Below, piece by piece: positions 28,280-35,427 of a DNA stretch of 35,427 bases (the first letter of the stretch is position 1; every line of letters begins with the position of its first letter). The notes below the pieces were generated by a model. That model did no database searches, was not told where the DNA came from, and saw nothing but the letters and a program-made list of their open reading frames with translations. Source of the DNA: Lichtheimia corymbifera B2541 (lineage: Eukaryota > Mucoromycota > Mucoromycetes > Mucorales > Lichtheimiaceae); NCBI GenBank assembly GCA_000697475.1, contig JNEU01000889.1, positions 1-35,427 of the forward strand, given 5' to 3'. A program made the translations under genes and the position numbers.

Positions 28280-29893
28280 ATGTCCAAAAGACGACCCCAG
28301 GCAGATGATCTTGAGCAACCTTTATTGAACGATTCAACAACACCTATTTCCAACCGAAATGGTCCAGCTTACAGTACTTTTCCTACTTCACAACAACAAC
28401 AACAGCAGCAGCAACCGACATCAGTGACAACGGCTGTGGCTGGTCCATCACCTATCCATCTTCGGAAACAGCCGAATCGTACGACCAAGATCTCTCAAAA
28501 GCTAAAGTTGTTTCCAGAGGATGAGGATCAACGACTTCCCGAAGAGCTCAATGCCGATGTGTATACCCAACTTGCTCAAATCCCCCATGGAGATGCACGT
28601 ACCGAAGCTGAACACGTCAGTCGTATGAACAAGGAAGATTTGGCTCGTGTCACTGCATACTGCACAGCATCGTATGTCGTCATAGATCATCATCATCATC
28701 ATGCATATGTAGATTGACAGTCATCTCATCATCATAGTGCTTATCGTATGGAGGATCTGATCAAGCATCTCAAATCTAAAAGTGCGACCAATGGTGCATC
28801 CCCGAAACGATTTGATGAATGGTAAAGAAACATCACCCAGTTGCACTCTCTCACTCATTCACTCACTCATGATGGATGGATGGTAGCATTTATACACCGT
28901 ATTCAGTGAAATACCCATTATCTCCACCCAATGGTCAAGGCGAACACCAGAAAACCATGTTACCAGAAATGTTTTTATTCGATTATGGCGTCGTTGTCTT
29001 TTGGGGAATGACATTACAAGATGAACAAAGAGTACTGAAGGAATTGGATCCTTATGAAGATGCAAAATTAGGTATATACATATATACACACAATGAGCCT
29101 TGTACAATGTCCTCATTTTTGTTTTCTTTTAGATATGGATGATGTCGAAGTGGAAGAGTTTCATTACTATTACAATGAGAATTGTCAACCACGGTATGTG
29201 TGTCTGCGTGTGTGTCCATCCCTTTATTCATGAATGAACCTGCTTATATAGCGTCTACAATGATACATTTACTTTACGCCATCCATCCAATTATCGAGTC
29301 AAGTTGACGATTGCCCATGCGATTGCTCAGAGTGTGAAAATGACCCTGTTTGAAAGATTGGTGGACGACACGATCAATGAAACCAAATACATTCCCAAAG
29401 TCATGGCAGAAAGTGGCACTTTTCACATGTCAAGGTAAGGATACAAACAAGAGAAGGAGTGGTGGCATGGATGGATGGAGGAACTCATTCTTTTATATAT
29501 AGAACGGCCATTACAAAAAAGATTGGACAATTGTTTATCATGCGGATCAATGTGAATTTGGTCTCCAACATCCTTGATACACCCGAAATATTCTGGTCAG
29601 AGCCTACCTTGGAGCCCTTGTACAGTGCAATACGAGGTTACCTTGAAATTTCACAGCGTGTGGAACTCTTGAATCAGCGGGTCGAAGTCATTAGCGATTT
29701 ACTGGATATGCTCAAGGATCATTTGAATAGCTCTCATGGTAAGTAAGCCGATAGCGAGGGTATGTCCTTTTCTCTAATCCATGCTTTAGGGGAATATCTC
29801 GAATGGATTGTGATTTGGTTGATTGCCATGGAAATCGTCGTTGCTGTCATTACCACATGTTTGGATGCATTTGCCCTTTCCCATGAATCGTAG
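28280..29893 (+). CDS. Rmd1/Rmd8-type DUF155 membrane protein
   Basis: Seven exons: 28280-28671, 28738-28821, 28887-29071, 29133-29193, 29252-29434, 29503-29738 and 29790-29893; 414 residues. The N-terminus is disordered, with a poly-Gln run. The DUF155 (YagE/Rmd1/RMND1) domain covers roughly residues 120-370: VTAYCTASAYRMEDLIKHL, FDYGVVVFWGM, DVEVEEFHYYYNE, NYRVKLTIAHAIAQSVKMTLFE, and LFIMRINVNLVSNILDTPEIFWSEPTLEPLY. A C-terminal helix WIVIWLIAMEIVVAVITTCL anchors it in a membrane. Yeast relatives are Rmd1, Rmd8 and Sif2-like proteins required for meiotic nuclear division; the human relative RMND1 supports mitochondrial translation. No mitochondrial presequence is seen, so a Rmd8-like, non-mitochondrial member is more likely. 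Confidence 0.93.
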
Positions 29894-29997
29894 TCCTTGT
29901 AGACAGACCCACTTTTTTATAGAAAACATTAAAAAAGGATTGTTTTTGTTTCTATTCTATTTTGCATATTTTGAGAATCAGTGCGTGCAATGAAGTG

Positions 29998-30604
29998 TCA
30001 CACAACTATGCAAGCTTTGGAGATCGATTTGGTGGCAATTCTGTGCTGCTGTGTTGGTGTTGAGAGTTGTGTTGCCAAGAATCGGTAAATCATTGGTGTC
30101 AGCGTCAAAGAGTTCGAAAATAAGGATTTCCCGAGAATACGATCCAGGATAGCTTTGGATGATGATGAAACACACATTGCATGGATGTCTTGGATTTGCT
30201 TCTTGGATAAACGGGCATCACTCCCATTTTTGATTACCGATGTAGCTATGATCCGAAAGACTTGAGAGGCAGGAATACGTTTTGATTCTGATAAAGTAAA
30301 CAGCGAGCATGGCTGGTGCAGGTGTGACAAGGTCAAAGGACCAGTGGCTCGACAAAGGAGTCCCAAATTTCCCATCAGACAGAGGTTGCCTTTTGCCTAC
30401 AAATATATAAGGCATCGTTATAATAACATATATCATTATATAAACGTTAGTTATACCTACCACGAAAGGGTCCACCAAGTAACACAGCCAAATGTCATTA
30501 GGCACCAATAAGCAATGAAGTGAGCTACATAGGAGATGAGTGCATGAGTATCCTTCATTTTGTGAACCACATAAAGACCATCCTTGAGACTTACTAAGGG
30601 CCAT
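29998..30604 (-). CDS. Unrecognised protein, 180 residues
   Basis: Two exons on the minus strand, 30461-30604 and 29998-30396, joined by a 64-nt GTAGGT...CTAAC...TTTGTAG intron in phase 0. The product begins MALSKSQGW and contains a cysteine-rich N-terminal half (CTHLLCSSLHCLLVPNDIWLC, then YLVDPFVAKGNLCLMGN) followed by CRATGPLTLSHLHQPCSLF and FRIIATSVIKNGSDARLSKKQI. The frame joins cleanly and composition is protein-like, so it is probably a real gene, but I recognise no family. There is no signal peptide and no clear membrane helix. An alternative GTAAGT donor inside exon 1 (10 nt after the ATG) gives only short products. It converges on the DUF155 gene with 104 bp between stops. Confidence 0.6.
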
Positions 30605-30883
30605 TGATTGATGGGGGTATGCATACAAGTAGAAAGAAAAGGTGCGTAATAGTGCTGGTGACAACAGCCTTGTTTATATGTGAGTGGGCGTGGGAATTGT
30701 TGTCATGATGAATCGAACTGATAAAGTGGTCAAGCATCGTGATGGAAAATCAACAACTGATAAATTCACCTGCGACTTTAATCTTTGTAGGTGACAAAAG
30801 TATGTCTCAAGTCATTCGTTTAATCAGATTAAAAAAGAACAAAATGGGGGTTTCTACTATTACATGTTGCCACCACCTAAGGA
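30605..30883. other. Spacer between two minus-strand genes
   Basis: Promoter side of the unrecognised 180-residue gene and 3' flank of the Num1-like gene. No ORF or RNA seen. Confidence 0.35.
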
Positions 30884-33800
30884 TTATTTGCCACGATGAA
30901 GTTTGGATACATGGTGTTTTCCATTACAGCACATACGGACATCTTCCAGCTCCTCATCATCGTCATCATCGTCTAGGCCACCTAGGGTGCTAGCAGCGCC
31001 ACCACCAGCACTACGATGTAAACTACTGCTACCAGCAAAAGAGCTGACGGATTTGGAGGGTCTCAGCCGAGGGAAGCTTGCTTTTTTGAGTAATGATGAT
31101 GAATTGGTTGAATGCGAAGGAACAGGGCGGATTTCTTCAGAGGGTGATGAACGTGCCAACAAGTATGAAAGAGACTAAGCAAGGATGCATGTCAATAGGT
31201 GATCATCATATGGACAGCGGTGATCATATATTACCTCGAACCACACTTGATGACGCTCAGCATCTTCAGCCGTAATCCTGAGTTGTCTTCCCGCTGTTTG
31301 AATCAACAGGCTTACTTTGGGTCCAGGTGAATGATCAGGGAGGGTGGCAATTCCTTCAATGGAAGCTATGTATACCATGTTAAATCATTGTTCCCTCTCC
31401 CACACGTTCCAACGTATGTACTTACCACTCTTGGCTCTCACTTCACGGCCATCCATGCCCGGTGCATGCGCACTCCAATACAATGTCCGTGTATAAGGAT
31501 GAATCCAAAAGAAACGTTTGTGGCGTCGTTCAGAAATACCATTTCCTACAGCCTTACGGGTATATTTCCACATCCAATCACCAATCATGGTTTGTGTGAT
31601 AAGTGCAATGGCACTACTACCATCACCATTCATGACAGAAGAAGAGGAAGAGGCGGTGGTGGTTGCTGTATCCATCATGGTATCAGGTTGTTGGAGAGAG
31701 AGATTATTGTTGTAAGGTGCCAAGGACAATTTGCTTTCTGAAAAGGTGGATATGGAGCCACTTTCGGAAGCACGTCGTTGATGGTTGTTGTTGTTGAGAT
31801 AGCATGTAGCCACCGTGGTTTGTGGTTTAACATAGACCACACCATGATTGTTGGTGTCAGACCGTGATAAATGATGATGACTGGTGGCTCGTGAAGAAGC
31901 TGTTGTTGCTTTGCTTAACAATATGGAAGGTGTGTTGTTGGCTACTCGTACAGAGGATGCTGTTGTTGCTTCATCATCGGATTCCTCTTCATCCGTATCT
32001 TCCATAGTAGACTGTTGTTGTTGTTGTGGTGGTGATGGATGATGGGTGGTAAAAGTAGTAGTGGTATTGGTGGTATTGGTGGTATTCGTGGTGGTGGTGG
32101 TGGTGTTGGTGGTGGTGGTGGTGGTGGTAGGAATGGGCGCCTGCGCCTTTGGATTAGGTGGTTGTTCTCTTTGTAACGACTTGTAAGGTGCAAGTGCAGC
32201 AGCTATCATGGCATCTGCCTCAGATTGGGTCAATGTCTTTGGCTCTGCTGCTGCTGCTGCTACATTTGATGGCTCAACAATGCCACTCGACCTTTCAGCT
32301 TGAACATTGCTATTGTTGGATGAAGAAGGACTTGATATCTTGTTGTCGGATACAAAAGTCGCGTTGCTGTGACTCGATGACAGGGTCGTACTACCGCATT
32401 TCATGCATGTCACCACGTGGTCGGTGTAACTTGAAGGCATTGTTTGTGTATAGATGCTGTTGCCAATACGAGGATATACCCCTGTACCAGGCATCGATCT
32501 GCTTTGCCATCTTGGCTTGTCGGTCTGCACACCCATATCCTCGTATTCACCAACACATGTCTGAATGGCTACATCGGCTGTTGTGGGTTCCATGGGATGA
32601 TGTTCAATAGCTGCTGATAATTGATCTGCAAGTGTTTGTTGAGGATGTAGTACTTGAAAAGCTGGATCCAATGAAAGAGGTTCAGGTGACAAGGGTCCTT
32701 CATCTTCATCTTCATCTTCTTCACTCCATTCACTCTCCTTGTCGCCTTCATCATCCACATCTGATTTCCCACTCATGAGTCCTCCACCTCCTCCTGCTGC
32801 TGCTATTGCTGTAGGTCGTGATACTTTGTGACCTGATGATGATGCTTTACGTCGTCTCGCTTTGCGTTGTGTGCGTTGTGAGGATGAAGAGGGTTGATCA
32901 ATCCATGAAGCTGGGTCATTTTGCAACTGCTCAATGGTTTCCTGAGACTCACTCAAGAGCTTCCTGAGTTCGAACTTTTCCATCTTTTCTCTATGCAGAT
33001 TGCTTCGAAGATTCGATACCATACGATGTGCATGAGCAAGGGATGCTTTCAATGTATCCAATTCCAATGCTTGGTTGCGTGTAGGTGTCTGCTTGGGTGA
33101 GGATGGAGGTGAGGATGTGCTGTTGGGACTGTTACGGTAAGCATCCTTTTCATTGCCTGAAGTATCTGGAGAGACACTATCCGTTTCATCGATCCCCAAT
33201 GAAGGCGTGTCTTGCTGTCGGCGTTTTGTGATGCGAGACTGAGCTCGTGCAATTGCCAATTCGGAAGTCAAGGCATCAATCTGCTTTTGCTGATCCAATT
33301 TCTCCCTTTGTACACCGGCATATTGACGTCGAATCGTGCTCATATCATGCTGATGTCTCGTTTTCATATCCTCCATCATCCCATTCAACTTTTCTTCCTT
33401 GTCCTGCATGCGTTCAATGTCTTGTCGCAACTCATTCACTTGCTTCGCAGCTCGTGTATAGTCACTGGTGATACGAGACAAGTCTTGTTGAAGATCAGTG
33501 ACCTGGCTCGTCAATTCTTGCTTGCTAAGCTCCAAATTCCATGTCTCTTCCTTGAGATGCTCTATAGATGTATAGGGTCAACTCTTTTTGTTCATCCTTA
33601 AACACACACGCACACACACGCTTGTTTACCTTCTGCTTCTTCCCGTTGCCGTAATTGCTTGGCTAGATTTTCTGCTGCACGTTCCATCTCAGCCTTTTGT
33701 ATCTGGATTTGGCTTAACTGTTCCTCCTTTTGTTGCAAAAGTGCCTGCATTTTGCGCACTTCAAGCAAAAGACCTTGACCAATCTCGGTAGCAAATTCAA

Positions 33801-34289
33801 TATCCGGTTTGCGTCGATCCATATCGGGTACTTTGGCGCGTCTCTTGGTAGGTGTGGTGGATCCGGTTAAAGGTGGCGGTAAAGGTAATAAAGAGGATGA
33901 TTCGGTGGATGATGATGATGATCCTTCCAAACCAGGGCGTATCTACAAGGAGAGGTTTTAATTAGGAGGATTTGCAAAAGAAATGACCAAGGGATTTCAC
34001 TTACTGATAATGAAGAAGAAGGATGATTACGACCTACACGTAGAGACCCTGAAATAGCCTCTTCCTCTGTAGCAGCAGCAGCATTGTCTTGCTTATCCAA
34101 TTCCTGCAGCCGTTCTTTGAGTTGATTGATCTGGCCTGCAAGTAGCTTTTTCTTGATCCTGCTGTTGGGTTCTTTGAATCGATTCTCATGTTCCGCAAGC
34201 TGTCGTTCTAGTCGTTGACGTGTCGTTTGAGTACAAGTCGAGGAGAGTGCTGGTGTAGAGGATATCGAAACTTGGGGTTGAGGTGTCAT
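30884..34289 (-). CDS. Num1/Mcp5-like cortical anchor: coiled coil plus C-terminal PH
   Basis: Five exons on the minus strand: 34005-34289, 33630-33942, 31426-33561, 31235-31365 and 30884-31174; 1051 residues. Heptad-rich coiled coils occupy about 30-75, 145-300 and 370-420. A long disordered middle has acidic, Thr/Asn-run and Gln-run segments. The PH domain at about 850-965 reads TQTMIGDWMWKYTRKA, RRHKRFFWIHPYTRTLYWS, then RQLRITAEDAERHQVWFE and SLSYLLAR, the Mcp5/Num1 type, which binds phosphoinositides at the plasma membrane. Num1 and Mcp5 anchor dynein and mitochondria at the cell cortex; by analogy this protein may act in nuclear or mitochondrial positioning in hyphae. The PH domain is split by two introns. 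The Ser- and Asp-rich tail ends KHHVSKLHRGK. Confidence 0.9.
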
Positions 34290-34364
34290 TGAGAGAGCTC
34301 GACTGGACAACACAATGTCGGGTCGATGGAATCAAGGATGAAGCAATGGGGCGTAGGGGTCCTC

Positions 34365-34470
34365 ACGATTATTTCGATTCGAGTTTTTGGCGTAATCGTG
34401 CGATTATTCAAAATGTGGGAATCGAATCGAATCGAATCGAAAAATCGAAAAATCGAATCGTGCGAATCGA
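34365..34470. repeat. (AATCG)n microsatellite with inverted TTCGATTCGA copies
   Basis: GAATC/AATCG pentamers run from 34419 to 34470, with an inverse TTTCGATTCGAG at 34373-34384 and AATCGTGCGATT at 34394-34405 between. Both arms could pair in a hairpin. It lies about 80-180 bp upstream of the Num1-like start codon, in its promoter or leader. Confidence 0.8.
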
Positions 34471-35375
34471 TGGTTGACACCTGATCTGCTGGGTTACACA
34501 ACATGCCGCTCATAGCTGCTAGGTGGTTGCTGGTCAAATGTCGCTGGGTAAACGATAGTGTGTATCTCACATGTAGCTATAGCAACTGTAGTCTATTAGA
34601 ATTGTGGAGCTTTTGTACCTTTGTAGTGTCTATCTATATCGTTAGACGACTGTAAATAAAGTACCCTACTACCATTTATGTTGATTGACCATGCTACAAT
34701 TAACAATTGCAATGGGCAATCGCATGTCGCCCATTTCCAACCTGACATGGGGCCCTGGAATCTAACTACTTACACATGAAGTATAACTTGGGGCATGGTC
34801 CTCAAGGTCATTGTGTATTTAGCAAGTTTATGTTTATCCGACAGACCCTTGTTGGTTACATGCACCCACCCATTGAATGCAAGGCTCCAATTACGCATGA
34901 TTTGCATGTGTGGGAGTCTTTTAGTATTAAGCATTAATAGATAACATCCTCCCACCATACCTCGTCACACGGGCGATCCATGTGACTGAAGACATAGATT
35001 GTATTCATTATGCATTCCCATTTCCCACCATAATCAATCATAAGGTGATTGCAGGTGACTGGACGCCTTGGTCACATGTGTGGTCACTCCGCTTTCGCAT
35101 GCATGAATTATAATTATGCGCGTGATGTAAATACCGTACCTGGTAATGGATCCACATCGATCACCATTATGCCCACAGAATTCATTAGAGATGCCATTGC
35201 CATTATGCTCAGTTGGCCATGATCAATATACATCCTGAATTAGAGGTGTGGGAGAATAGCGATGTTTTGTAAAGATATAAAAAGAGTACTCGAATGTCGC
35301 CGTTAGGGACCATATCTTATCCTCGAATCCACTTTTCAACTGATATTTTCCCTTGCAAATCTTCTGTTATTCCCA
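34471..35375. other. Intergenic region, promoter of the edge gene
   Basis: No supported gene. The part near 35055-35090 has repeated GGTGA/GGTCAC words around a CACATGTG E-box. An imperfect palindrome GCATGAATTATAATTATGC lies at about 35100-35118. Confidence 0.4.
35276..35284 (+). promoter_or_regulatory. TATA box of the edge gene
   Basis: TATAAAAAG about 100 bp before an ATG at 35376, with a pyrimidine-rich stretch between, as for the Sel1-repeat gene. Confidence 0.5.
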
Positions 35376-35427
35376 ATGGTTTATGGCAGCTCTTCACGAA
35401 ACCCCCTTGGTGCTATCTATGAGGGAG
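35376..35427 (+). CDS. Possible first exon of a gene cut by the window edge
   Basis: ATG in a reasonable position after a TATA box and a pyrimidine-rich leader, open to the end of the window: MVYGSSSRNPLGAIYEG. Too short to recognise; called only because promoter and start fit together. Confidence 0.35.
   Translation, partial: MVYGSSSRNPLGAIYEG

Noticed and set aside
30540..30595. GTAAGT...CTATGTAG intron just after the ATG of the unknown minus-strand gene
   Set aside because: All available start codons then give very short products, whereas reading through is open and joins the next exon in frame.
32158..32610. 150-codon plus-strand ORF inside the Num1-like gene
   Set aside because: Antisense of low-complexity Ser/Thr/Gln coding sequence.
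1..35427. CRISPR array, bacterial operon, prophage or restriction system
   Set aside because: No spaced direct repeats of that kind, no Shine-Dalgarno-linked genes; spliced genes and a eukaryotic tRNA context show nuclear fungal DNA.

Overview
The window looks like nuclear DNA from a filamentous fungus of the Mucoromycota, most likely Mucorales. The evidence is genes broken by many short introns (about 45-80 nt, GT...CTAAC...AG), a CotH-family secreted protein, a long Sel1-repeat protein, a Num1/Mcp5-type PH protein, a Kre9/Knh1-like wall or membrane protein, and fungal retrotransposon debris. I cannot assign a genus.

Layout. 1-909: poly(T), microsatellites and the promoter of a Sel1-repeat gene (910-2969, +). 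3000-3870: a doubtful minus-strand ORF, then a four-exon short-chain dehydrogenase (3870-4846, +). 4847-8817: a gene-free transposon graveyard with a Ty3-type reverse-transcriptase relic, a LINE endonuclease relic and a possible Fanzor/TnpB-like relic. 8818-10802 (-): a five-exon CotH-family protein. 11124-11193 (-): tRNA-Gly(GCC). 11194-13025: no firm gene. 13026-13688 (+): a small secreted protein with 12 cysteines. 13769-16128 (-): a 12-exon MFS sugar transporter. 17428-18402 (+): a single-pass membrane protein with a Kre9/Knh1-like ectodomain.

From 18541 the DNA is gene-dense and mostly housekeeping: Mak5/DDX24 DEAD-box helicase (+, 12 exons), ribosomal proteins eL18 (-) and uS10/RPS20 (+) divergent over a tandemly duplicated spacer, NCS-1/frequenin calcium sensor (+), an NT-C2 domain protein (+), an Rmd1/Rmd8 (DUF155) membrane protein (+), an unrecognised 180-residue protein (-), a 1051-residue coiled-coil plus PH Num1/Mcp5-like cortical anchor (-), and what may be the first exon of another gene at the right edge.

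The genes are independent eukaryotic units and form no operon or obvious pathway. Loose themes are ribosome biogenesis (Mak5, eL18, RPS20) and cell surface or secretion (CotH, the cysteine-rich protein, the Kre9-like protein, the transporter). I rebuilt 14 genes with about 61 introns by reading frame, splice motifs and family alignment from memory. Five introns, in five different genes, have GC-AG ends with the same GCAAGT donor, the most notable cross-gene pattern here. I did not find an obvious new multi-gene system. The best novelty candidates are the GC-AG introns, the three-unit cysteine protein, the duplicated palindrome-bearing spacer between the ribosomal-protein genes, and the Fanzor-like relic.
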